From NCBI GenBank assembly GCA_021769425.1, contig JAETSX010000009.1:1-64000 (forward strand): 64,000 nt of DNA, given 5' to 3'. The translations under genes were made by a program, and so were the position numbers. Position 1 is the stretch's first letter, and each line of letters starts with the position of its first letter. Below the pieces are notes generated by a model that saw nothing but the letters and a program-made list of their open reading frames with translations, was not told the DNA's origin and did no database searches. Shown in pieces: positions 1 to 8,510 of this stretch. Source of the DNA: Eubacterium sp. (GTDB taxonomy: Bacteria; Bacillota; Clostridia; Lachnospirales; Lachnospiraceae).

Positions 1-119
1 GCGGTCGCCTTAGCGACATCATTCCCTTCGCACGAGTGCGCATCCGCGCGGAGCGTTTTTGTTTCATAGGAAAGCCGAATACTTCAGGCTTCACAGCAGC
101 AAAGTCTTTCCTATGAAAT
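1..119 (+). repeat. Dispersed repeat family 3, copy a (module 2 + terminal hairpin, cut by window edge)
   Basis: gcggtcgccttagcgacatcattcccttcgcacgagtgcgcatc plus hairpin tttcataggaaag...ctttcctatgaaa. Confidence 0.7.
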
Positions 120-150
120 AAAAAATCCGCTTATATAAAATAAGCGGATC
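120..150 (-). terminator. Intrinsic terminator hairpin of the SAM riboswitch expression platform
   Basis: Minus strand reads atccgctta-ttttat-ataagcggattttt: stem-loop followed by a T-run, just downstream of the aptamer. Confidence 0.75.
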
Positions 151-172
151 TGATTCCAAAAAAGATTATCAA

Positions 173-274
173 ATCCTCTTATTGTTCGATTACTCGCTCA
201 GGTTGGCACCTTCCGTAGAGGGGTTGCCGTGGCTTCACAGATCCTATGTATCTCCACCACTCTGAATAAGAGAA
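173..274 (-). promoter_or_regulatory. SAM-I (S-box) riboswitch aptamer, controlling a gene off the left edge
   Basis: Minus strand: ctcttattcagagtggtggagatacataggatctgtgaagccacggcaacccctctacggaaggtgccaacctgagcgag...caataagag; conserved S-box segments (AGAG.GGTGGAG, TGAAGCC.CGGCAACC, GGTGCCAA) and a closing P1 stem (ctcttatt/aataagag). Confidence 0.88.
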
Positions 275-471
275 ATTAATAACCAATGAAACATCAGTAG
301 TTTCATCAGTACAACAATATTCGGTTTTTCAATCTTCTTTCATTCTAAGATACTACCTTTTTTTTATTCTGTCAAGCGCTGAATGCAAACTCCTATCTCA
401 AAGCGATTTTAAATGGATGTAACATATAACAAAACGGCTTGTCTGAACTGTTACAAACAAAAATTTCCAAA

Positions 472-519
472 AAATCAACAAAGCTCCGGCTCTTCTGGAG
501 AGCCGGAGCTTTGTTGACA
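472..519 (-). terminator. Flagellin gene terminator
   Basis: Near-perfect inverted repeat caacaaagctccggctct-tctgg-agagccggagctttgttg downstream of the flagellin stop, with a T-run on the minus strand. Confidence 0.85.
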
Positions 520-526
520 GTTATTA

Positions 527-3103
527 TTATCCAAGCAAGGACAATACGCCCTGTGTAGACTGGTTTGCCTGAGCCAGCATGGACTGTCCGGCCTGAGCCA
601 GAATGTTGTTCTTGCTGTACTCCACCATTTTCTTCGCCATATCCAAGTCGCGGATACGGGATTCTGCGGATGTGGTGTTCTCCACTACATTGTCCAGGTT
701 TGTGATGGTGTGCTCCAAACGGTTCTGCACAGCGCCCAATGCGCTTCTCTGTGCGGAAACCTTGGAGATTGCATCCTGGATTGCATCAATGGCATAAGTT
801 CCTGCAATGCCGGAAGGATCTGTCACATTCAATCCTTTGATTCCGAGGTAATCGGAGTTCATGGTCTCAATGTTCACCTGGATCTTGTTCGTCATGTCTG
901 CATCTGCGCCTACATGCAAATTAAAACTCAAGGTCTTAGCAACTTCTGTGGAACCTGTGGTGATGGTAAAGGTATTTGGGCCTCCTGCTTTTCCTGCGTT
1001 TTCTAATTCAGCAGCCTTTTCAGCGGAAACAACTGTGCTTCCGGCTGTATTGTCATCTGCTACAACTGCTGTTACAGCGTCGCCTGCAGCCGGGGTGAAT
1101 GTCACAGTCTTGCCTTCTGCAAACAATGCCTCATATGCTGCTGCCGCATCTGTTCCGCCCGGAACGGCAGCAGCATGGCCGGTTACATTATTTTCCTCTC
1201 TGTAATAAGCCTTTCCGTCTCCGCCTTTATAGATGTACACTGTGGTTGTGCCGTCGGATACGGAACCGACCGCTGTAGGAGCAGTGGCATTGGCTGTATT
1301 TGCCGGTGTAGCAGCTGCTGTATTCGCTGCATCAATTGCAGCATCAAGAGCAGATTTCGCATTCTCTGCCGTATCGCCAATGGTATACTCTGTTCCATCA
1401 ACCGTTACTTTTTCTCCTACCTTATAATCCTCAGCCGTCTTGGTTTCAACAGACTCTACTTTGGCAGTGCCCTTCGTATCGCCAATCTGGTTCGCTTTCA
1501 GAAGCTCTTCTTTTGCCAGTGCATACGCTTCTTTTGCAGTAATATCATTGTCGCCTTTCACTGCTGCATTAGAATATAATGTATCACCATTCTTTAATGC
1601 TTCTAAAATCTGTTCATCGGTCAATGCCTCTGTTCCTGCTGTTGCATACAAAGCCTTTGCTTCTGTTTCATAAGAAGCCTCAACTGGTTCTGTTGACGTA
1701 ATATCGCCAGCCGCAACAGCAGTATTTGCTATTTTCGTATTTGTTGTATCAATGGCTCCTGCTACATCGGCTGCAGTCTTAGTCATATCCTTTGCTGTGA
1801 TTACCAGGTTATCCTCGTCCAGGGATGCAGTATAATCTTTGCTGAAATCTGCATTTGCATTTAACGCAGCCACCAACGCATCTCCGTCGGCTGCTGCAGC
1901 GCCGTCGATGGCTGCTGCCATGTCTCCCACCTGAACAGCGCTCTGGTTGCTCGCCGTCCATCCTGATATGTCAAACTTTGCACTTGCGCCCGTTGCTTCC
2001 TTAAGTTCAACTTTTGCTGTAGTCTGGTTAAATTCTGCCCCCTTTGTTGTATACAGGGCATTCCCTTTCTCCAACTCTGCAAGCGCTTCCTCATCGCTCA
2101 GTTCTTTCGTCCCGTTTTCAGTATAAAGTTTTGTGCCTTCTGTTCTGCTGAAAGAAGCTTTCACTGGCTCTGTTGACGTAATATCGCCAGCCGCAACAGC
2201 AGCATTTGCTATTTTCGTATTTGTTGTATCAATGGCTCCTGCTACATCGGCTGCAGTCTTAGTCATATCCTTTGCTGTGATTACCAGGTTATCTCCGTCC
2301 AGGGACGCGGTATAATCTTTGCTGAAATCTGCATCTGCATTTAACGCAGTTACCAGGGCGTCTCCGTCGGCTGCTGCAGTGCCGTCAATGGCTGCTGCCA
2401 TGTCTCCCACCTGAACAGCGCTCTGGTTGCTCGCCGTCCATCCTGATATGTCAAACTTTGCACTTGCGCCTGCAGCGGCAGTATATGCATAATCCTTATC
2501 TGCAGCAGCGGCAGTCTGCTTGGCATCATCGATGATATTGTAAGAAATTCCCCCGATACTTACCTTATCCCCTGCAGAAAGCTCTTTCATAACAAAGGTG
2601 GCTGTGCCATTGCCGTTGTCAGTGAGAGTTCCTGCAAGACCTGCGTCATGGGCTTCCATACTGATAGTCTTTGTCCCTGTAGCGCCTTTCAGAAGATAAA
2701 TTTCATTGAACTTGGTGGTTTCTGCTACTCGGTCAATTTCTGTAGAAAGCTGGTCAATCTCCGCCTGAATGGCTTCCCGATCCGCTTCGCTGTTAGTTCC
2801 GTTGGCTGCCTGAGTTGCAAGCTCATTCATTCTCTGGAGCATGGAGTGCACTTCCGTTAAAGCTCCCTCTGCCGTCTGCACTGCCGATACACCGTCCTGT
2901 GCGTTGGTGGACGCACGGTCAAGGCCCCGAATCTGCTTGCGCATCTTTTCAGAAATAGTCAGACCCGCTGCATCGTCGGCTGCCCGGTTGATCCGGTATC
3001 CGGATGACAGTTTTTCCGATGATTTCGCCTGTGCGCTTGTAGTTACGCCCAGCATTCTGTTGGAATTCATTGCCGTTAAATTGTGTTGTACGATCATTGC
3101 CAT
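527..3103 (-). CDS. Flagellin, very large (858 aa) with expanded central domain
   Basis: N-term MAMIVQHNLTAMNSNRMLG...KLSSGYRINRAADDAAGLTISEKMR and C-term SRIRDLDMAKKMVEYSKNNILAQAGQSMLAQANQSTQGVLSLL are canonical flagellin D0/D1; SD acggagg at 3112-3118. Confidence 0.97.
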   Translation of the reverse strand: MAMIVQHNLTAMNSNRMLGVTTSAQAKSSEKLSSGYRINRAADDAAGLTISEKMRKQIRGLDRASTNAQDGVSAVQTAEGALTEVHSMLQRMNELATQAANGTNSEADREAIQAEIDQLSTEIDRVAETTKFNEIYLLKGATGTKTISMEAHDAGLAGTLTDNGNGTATFVMKELSAGDKVSIGGISYNIIDDAKQTAAAADKDYAYTAAAGASAKFDISGWTASNQSAVQVGDMAAAIDGTAAADGDALVTALNADADFSKDYTASLDGDNLVITAKDMTKTAADVAGAIDTTNTKIANAAVAAGDITSTEPVKASFSRTEGTKLYTENGTKELSDEEALAELEKGNALYTTKGAEFNQTTAKVELKEATGASAKFDISGWTASNQSAVQVGDMAAAIDGAAAADGDALVAALNANADFSKDYTASLDEDNLVITAKDMTKTAADVAGAIDTTNTKIANTAVAAGDITSTEPVEASYETEAKALYATAGTEALTDEQILEALKNGDTLYSNAAVKGDNDITAKEAYALAKEELLKANQIGDTKGTAKVESVETKTAEDYKVGEKVTVDGTEYTIGDTAENAKSALDAAIDAANTAAATPANTANATAPTAVGSVSDGTTTVYIYKGGDGKAYYREENNVTGHAAAVPGGTDAAAAYEALFAEGKTVTFTPAAGDAVTAVVADDNTAGSTVVSAEKAAELENAGKAGGPNTFTITTGSTEVAKTLSFNLHVGADADMTNKIQVNIETMNSDYLGIKGLNVTDPSGIAGTYAIDAIQDAISKVSAQRSALGAVQNRLEHTITNLDNVVENTTSAESRIRDLDMAKKMVEYSKNNILAQAGQSMLAQANQSTQGVLSLLG
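1683..2470 (-). repeat. Intragenic tandem duplication in the flagellin variable domain (480-bp offset)
   Basis: 1683-1990 and 2163-2470 align at a constant 480-bp offset with about 14 differences in 308 bp (manual count). Confidence 0.95.
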
Positions 3104-3231
3104 AATACTTACCTCCGTGTGTTTAATAGTTGTATCCCGGAACTCCTTTTCTCGGGATTGTTAGTTGCTCTATAATCAACGAGAATATGAATATTCCCGA
3201 AAATTATCCTGTCAAGGTTTTGAACAGTTCC

Positions 3232-3546
3232 TTAGGCTTCCCCGTATTTTTTCAGGGAATTTTCTGTAAGCTCAGCCTTTTTCGCTTTTCGGCGCTCCTC
3301 CATCAGGATCTCTTTGATCTTCGCCTTGGCCTCCTGAGATAATTCCCGCTCCCTATAATGACGAACCTCATTGCCGGGCTCCGCCGCCATTCCATACTTT
3401 TCCAGGGCTGTACTTCTGGCGATATTTACAGATTTGGGAGCATCCACCAATAAATGCCCGTTATTGCCGCTTCCGCCGGTGTAGACAACTTTGATTCCGT
3501 CACCGATAAGCAGGTACTCTCCGGCTTTTAATGTAAGTTTCAGCAT
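3232..3546 (-). CDS. csrA: CsrA-family carbon storage regulator with C-terminal extension
   Basis: MLKLTLKAGEYLLIGDGIKVVYTGGSGNNGHLLVDAPKSVNIAR matches the CsrA pattern (ML.LT.K.GE...IGD.I.......G......DAPK.V.I.R); adjacent to flagellin. Confidence 0.75.
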   Translation of the reverse strand: MLKLTLKAGEYLLIGDGIKVVYTGGSGNNGHLLVDAPKSVNIARSTALEKYGMAAEPGNEVRHYRERELSQEAKAKIKEILMEERRKAKKAELTENSLKKYGEA

Positions 3547-3632
3547 ATTTGCAACCTCCCTGTTTCCTGCCGCCGATAAAAAGGGGCTGTGCGCTCTTCC
3601 TGCAGATTATTCCTACTTTATTCAACCAGGTA

Positions 3633-3664
3633 GGATGCAACAGTTTTACTAAATTGTTGCATCC
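3633..3664. repeat. Palindromic hairpin (ggatgcaacagttt-tact-aaattgttgcatcc)
   Basis: 10-bp perfect outer arms, about 14-bp stem with one G-U. Confidence 0.8.
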
Positions 3665-3767
3665 GTTCCAAAAGCCGCCAAAATCAAAGGATTCCAAACT
3701 TATTATCTTTTCTATTTTTTTAAATAAGGGGGTTAAGTAATGGCCAGAACAGCCGATAATATAGGTA

Positions 3768-3815
3768 TGACAGAAAAATGCAACAATTTAGTAAGAATGT
3801 TGCATTTTTCTGTCA
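3768..3815. terminator. Hairpin with 18-bp perfect arms, followed by T-run on the + strand
   Basis: tgacagaaaaatgcaaca-atttagtaagaa-tgttgcatttttctgtca then ttttt. Confidence 0.65.
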
Positions 3816-3979
3816 TTTTTATTAAGAAGCATATTCCTGTCACAGAGACGGATACTCCCAAACTCTCATCCATATCCAAATATGGGATATTTACTTCAAA
3901 ACATAGCTGAAAAATATTTTTTTGCGTAATGAATTTCATCATTTCCTGAAAGTGCAAAATGCAAAAATGTTATTTTTTC

Positions 3980-4008
3980 TTGACAAATACTTCCTTTATT
4001 TTTATACT
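3980..4008 (+). promoter_or_regulatory. Sigma-A-type promoter of the HD-GYP gene
   Basis: TTGACA (3980-3985), 17-bp spacer, TATACT (4003-4008). Confidence 0.7.
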
Positions 4009-4068
4009 TAGTCTATTGAAAGTGAGTAAATATTCACTTCAAATAAACTACAACAGGGGGAAAAATGA

Positions 4069-5202
4069 ATGAAGAAATGTTCTATTGGGGAATTACGCCC
4101 CGGCATAAAGATTGCAGAGGCAGTTTTCACCAGCAAAGGACAGATGATTATGGAGGCCGGAACTATCCTGACCTCTGAATTAATTTCCAGACTGACCTTT
4201 TATGGAATCAGCATGGTTTCCATAGAAACTCCCGGCGGCGCAGCGGAAGTTCCCCAACCAGAACGGGAAAAACAGCCGGAAGCGGCATCCAATGTTCCCA
4301 GCCGAAGCCGGGCAGTTAACCCGTCTTACGCGCAAAAAGTGAAGTCCCAACCGGAATTTATGGCATATCAGATTGAATATCAGAAAGAAGTCAATTCCAT
4401 CCGAATCATTTTTGACACCATAATCAACCACCCGGAAGTTTCCATTAATATCCGCCAGATTCTGGACGATTGCTCCAAGCTGGCCAGCTTAAACAATACC
4501 ACGGTGGATTTCTTTGACCGGCTGCATAATATGCGCCTGGATGAAGACAGCGTTTATTCCCACTGTCTGAATGTGGCCCTGATAGCCCGCCAAATGGGAA
4601 AATGGCTCCGCTTTACTCATGAGGAACTGGATGTGCTGACCTTATGCGGATTATTCCACGATATTGGAAAAATACAGATTCCGGAAGAAATTTTAAATAA
4701 ACCCGGCAAATACACGGAGGAAGAATTTGCGCTCATCCGGCAGCATCCGCTGGCCGGTTATAACTTCTTAAAAAATCTTCCTGCAGACGAACGGATCAAA
4801 AAGGCCGCCCTTTTGCATCATGAACGCAGTGACGGCTCCGGATATCCCCAGAAATTAAAAGCAGGGCAGATTGATGACTTTGCAGAAATCATTGCCATTG
4901 CCGATGTATATGACGCCATGACTGCCGCCCGTTCCTATCGCTCGCCCCTGTGCCCCTTCCAGGCCATTGATATGTTTGAAAGAGACGGCCTGCAGCTCTA
5001 CAGCCCCAAATATATACTGACTTTCCTCAACCGGATTGCAAACACATATCAGAATAACCGGGTACTGCTGAACAACGGCCAAAGCGCGAATGTTGTAATG
5101 ATCAACTCCAAGAGCCTGACCCGGCCCATGATTCAGTTAGACAATGGCTCCGTGGTGGATATGCTGAACCTGCCGGAATGGGAAATTATAAAAATTATAT
5201 AA
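4069..5202 (+). CDS. HD-GYP domain protein (candidate c-di-GMP phosphodiesterase)
   Basis: Contains LFHDIGKIQIPEEIL...HHERSDGSGYP...IADVYDAMTAARSYR, HD-GYP signature motifs. Confidence 0.92.
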   Translation: MKKCSIGELRPGIKIAEAVFTSKGQMIMEAGTILTSELISRLTFYGISMVSIETPGGAAEVPQPEREKQPEAASNVPSRSRAVNPSYAQKVKSQPEFMAYQIEYQKEVNSIRIIFDTIINHPEVSINIRQILDDCSKLASLNNTTVDFFDRLHNMRLDEDSVYSHCLNVALIARQMGKWLRFTHEELDVLTLCGLFHDIGKIQIPEEILNKPGKYTEEEFALIRQHPLAGYNFLKNLPADERIKKAALLHHERSDGSGYPQKLKAGQIDDFAEIIAIADVYDAMTAARSYRSPLCPFQAIDMFERDGLQLYSPKYILTFLNRIANTYQNNRVLLNNGQSANVVMINSKSLTRPMIQLDNGSVVDMLNLPEWEIIKII

Positions 5203-5389
5203 TCTTAATTACTTGGAGATACAGACGGAAATATAAACAGCTGCATCCTGTACTCTCCATGTTCCAAAACATAACGCATGAATTTTACCAATACACAGAC
5301 CTTTTGGGAGTTTCCTTCCTTCACACAGAAACGCTGTCCGATCTGGATGAGGAAGGCAGTTCTCAAAAGGCAGTAAGTACGACAAATAT

Positions 5390-6682
5390 CTAACTAACTT
5401 TAAACTGGAATTTCTGAATCTCTTTTTCAGAGCTGACCCGCTGAATCTGGGCGCCCAGCCCTTCCAGTTTCTCTTCAAAGGCTTCATATCCCCGCTGGAT
5501 ATAGTGAATATCATCCACAATGGTAACTCCCTCTGCGGAAAGCCCCGCAATTACCAAAGCTGCTCCTGCTCTCAAATCCGGTGCGCTGACTCTTGCGCCG
5601 GTATATCCTTTCACGCCGTTGATAATGGCGATATTGCTCTCTACCTTAATATCTGCCCCCATGCGGGTCAGTTCATCCACATATTTAAAACGGTTTTCAA
5701 AGATGCTCTCTGTCACAGTACTGGTTCCCTGGGCTATTCCCAACACCACAGACATCTGAGGCTGCATATCGGTGGGAAATCCCGGATATGGCAGTGTGGT
5801 AACCTGCGTATGCCGCAGGGGCTTCGATGCCACTACACGGACAGCGTCATCAAATTCTTCCACTTCACAACCGGCTTCCAACAGTTTGGCAGTTGTGGCT
5901 TCCAAATGCTTCGGAATCACATTTTTCACCGTAACATCCCCTTTGGTGGCCGCTGCCGCAAACATAAAGGTTCCCGCTTCAATCTGATCCGGAATCACGG
6001 AATACTCTGTTCTGTGAAGCTTCTCCACCCCTACAATCCGGATCACATCGGTTCCGGCGCCGCGGATATTGGCTCCCATACTGTTGAGAAAATTGGCCAC
6101 ATCCACCACATGAGGCTCTTTTGCGGAATTCTCTATGGTAGTTTTCCCTTCTGCCATGGCAGCTGCCATCATAATATTAATGGTAGCCCCCACCGATACC
6201 TTATCCAGATAAATATGGCTTCCCTTCAAATGCTCTGCTTCCGCCGCAACTGCTCCGTTTCGGATCTCCACATGGGCTCCCAGAGCGCGGAAGCCCTTAA
6301 TATGCAAATCCATGGGACGGCTTCCGATATTGCAGCCGCCGGGAAGGGTCACTTCCGCCCTTTTATACTTTCCAAGCATCGCACCCAGAAGATAATAAGA
6401 AGCTCTTATTTTCTTCATGGAATCATAGTCCACCGGAATATCCTTCACAAAAGAACCATTGATCTTAACGGTATGAGCATCCACTCTGTCGATTCTGGCC
6501 CCAATATCTCCCATGGCCTGAAGCAGTGCGTTGATATCTCTGACATCGGGTAAATTATCTATTGTTACGGTTTCATCCGTCATAATGGCTGCTGCCAGAA
6601 TTGCCAGCGCCGCGTTTTTGGCGCCGCTGATTTCCACTTCGCCTACTAACGGATTACCTCCTCTGATTACATACTGTTCCAT
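5390..6682 (-). CDS. murA: UDP-N-acetylglucosamine 1-carboxyvinyltransferase
   Basis: MEQYVIRGGNPLVGEVEISGAKNAALAILAA...LPGGCNIGSRPMDLHIKGF...PGFPTDMQPQ. Confidence 0.96.
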   Translation of the reverse strand: MEQYVIRGGNPLVGEVEISGAKNAALAILAAAIMTDETVTIDNLPDVRDINALLQAMGDIGARIDRVDAHTVKINGSFVKDIPVDYDSMKKIRASYYLLGAMLGKYKRAEVTLPGGCNIGSRPMDLHIKGFRALGAHVEIRNGAVAAEAEHLKGSHIYLDKVSVGATINIMMAAAMAEGKTTIENSAKEPHVVDVANFLNSMGANIRGAGTDVIRIVGVEKLHRTEYSVIPDQIEAGTFMFAAAATKGDVTVKNVIPKHLEATTAKLLEAGCEVEEFDDAVRVVASKPLRHTQVTTLPYPGFPTDMQPQMSVVLGIAQGTSTVTESIFENRFKYVDELTRMGADIKVESNIAIINGVKGYTGARVSAPDLRAGAALVIAGLSAEGVTIVDDIHYIQRGYEAFEEKLEGLGAQIQRVSSEKEIQKFQFKVS

Positions 6683-7039
6683 ATCGCACCTCTATGCTAT
6701 ATATTTCGTACAAGAAGTTATTATAGTAACATTCTTTTCTCTTTGTCAAGTTTGAAAAATCTTTATGTACTATTATAACACACTTTGTCGATTTGTAAAT
6801 CTATACTGTTTCTTCCATTATCTTTTACAATTCCGTCTATCTTATTTTATGTGGGATTCTGCCATCTGTGCATGGCCCCGAAAAAGTATTTTGTGCAAAT
6901 ACCATAAAAATCCCCGGAAAAACTGTCTGTCTTCTATCTGATTATCATTGTTTTTAGTATGGACGATTCCCTTTGAAATCATTCGTTCTTTTTTATTCTC
7001 TCTGCTGCCTGTCCCAATTCAGGCAAAACAAATTTTGAC

Positions 7040-7112
7040 ATAAGGAAACAGAAATCATTTCCGCTTTATAACTTCATCATTCCAAAGCCGGAAAATAATT
7101 TCTGTTTCTTAT
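7040..7112. terminator. Long inverted repeat (about 28-bp imperfect arms), probable terminator
   Basis: ataaggaaacagaaatcatttccg-cttt ... aaagccggaaaataatttctgtttcttat. Confidence 0.6.
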
Positions 7113-7189
7113 CTTACCACATTCATTGCAAAATTCCTACTGTTTTTTATTCTGATGTTCTGTTTTCCATATTCGAAAGAATCGTTTTA

Positions 7190-7633
7190 TTATTCAAATA
7201 CCACATTTTTCTCCAGATATTTCGTCCTAATTACAATATATGGATAGGATTTGGCCTGATTGATCTTTTCCCCTTTGGACGGACCGATCAATGTAGTGTC
7301 AAAATATACGGCATTTTTCGTCAGATAGCAGTCATTGACTGCAATGCTGTAACCGCCGGTTTCCTGAACTCCATACCCTGCGGCAATATACAGATATTCC
7401 TTATCGGTGTAAGTCAGTTTAAATATTGTCTCCTTCTTCTCCTCAATAACGGCCAGAAATTCCTCCGGAATCTCTTTTTCCTCCAGAATTTCATAAGATA
7501 AATCCTTTAATTTTTTGGTATCCGTCTCCTCCAATCCGCACCCCTGGAAAATACAGGCGCAGACAACCACCACCAGAGCGATTCCATACATTACCATTCC
7601 ACGATACCACTGATTCTGTTTTTCCATGTTCAT
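7190..7633 (-). CDS. Small putative lipoprotein of unknown function
   Basis: N-terminal hydrophobic segment followed by a lipobox-like FQGC; 147 aa ORF with no overlapping stronger ORF. Confidence 0.6.
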   Translation of the reverse strand: MNMEKQNQWYRGMVMYGIALVVVVCACIFQGCGLEETDTKKLKDLSYEILEEKEIPEEFLAVIEEKKETIFKLTYTDKEYLYIAAGYGVQETGGYSIAVNDCYLTKNAVYFDTTLIGPSKGEKINQAKSYPYIVIRTKYLEKNVVFE

Positions 7634-7754
7634 GTTCCCTGATTTTTTTACATTCTTCCTGAATTCTATGAAAAAATTCTTCTATTTATGATTGTATTTC
7701 CCCTTTTCAGTCTGTATAATATAACAAGTGAACATTTATTACGAGGTAAAATAT

Positions 7755-8510
7755 ATGATACGAATAATTTTAGTGGCCGTTTTTCTGATTTCTTTTTTGA
7801 TTCTTTCAATTCCCATTCTGCTGATAGAACGGGTAATAAAAAAATTCAATCCTTATGCAGCGGATATCAGCAGCCTTCGGATTGTCCAATGGGCTTTTCG
7901 AGTGGTGCTTAAGCTGGCTGGCACGAAAATCACTGTAATTGGGGAAGAGCATGTGCCGAAAGATCAGGCCGTCCTCTACATTCCCAACCATCTCAGCTAT
8001 TTTGACATCGTAATCACTTATTCCAGATGCCCCGGACTTACCGGCTACATTGCCAAAGACACGATGCTGCGCTATCCCCTGCTTTCCAACTGGATGAAAC
8101 ATCTGTACTGCCTTTTTCTGGATCGGGAAGATATGAAAGCAGGACTGAAAATGGTTCTGACTGGAATCGACCAGATTAAAAGGGGAATCTCCGTATGCAT
8201 TTTCCCTGAGGGCACAAGAAATCCCCACCCCGAGAACGGGATGCTGCCTTTTAAGGAAGGAAGCCTGAAAATGGCGGAAAAAACCGGATGCCCCATTATT
8301 CCCATTGCCATTACCAACACCAACAATATTTTTGAAAGCCACATCCCCTGGATTAAAAAATGCGATGTGATTGTGGAATACGGGGAGCCGATTCTGATAA
8401 AAGAACTGGATAAAGAACAGCGGAAATTCTCCGGCGCCTATACCCAGTCCAAAATTGAAGAAATGTTAGAAAAGCATAAGGCTATGATGCAGAATGAAAC
8501 TTCTCTCTGA
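7755..8510 (+). CDS. plsC: 1-acyl-sn-glycerol-3-phosphate acyltransferase (PlsC family)
   Basis: NHLSYFD and FPEGTRN motifs; start set at 7755 after gaggtaaa (the ORF track begins at 7728). Confidence 0.92.
   Translation: MIRIILVAVFLISFLILSIPILLIERVIKKFNPYAADISSLRIVQWAFRVVLKLAGTKITVIGEEHVPKDQAVLYIPNHLSYFDIVITYSRCPGLTGYIAKDTMLRYPLLSNWMKHLYCLFLDREDMKAGLKMVLTGIDQIKRGISVCIFPEGTRNPHPENGMLPFKEGSLKMAEKTGCPIIPIAITNTNNIFESHIPWIKKCDVIVEYGEPILIKELDKEQRKFSGAYTQSKIEEMLEKHKAMMQNETSL

Noticed and set aside
527-3103. Diversity-generating retroelement targeting flagellin
   Set aside because: No reverse transcriptase or template repeat in the window; the flagellin repeat differences are not adenine-biased by inspection.
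3500-3697. 65-aa minus-strand ORF upstream of csrA
   Set aside because: Overlaps the csrA start and runs through the palindromic hairpin; no family resemblance.
5504-6553. 349-aa plus-strand ORF opposite murA
   Set aside because: Antisense to a clear murA; composition typical of a shadow ORF (His/Cys-rich, no family resemblance).
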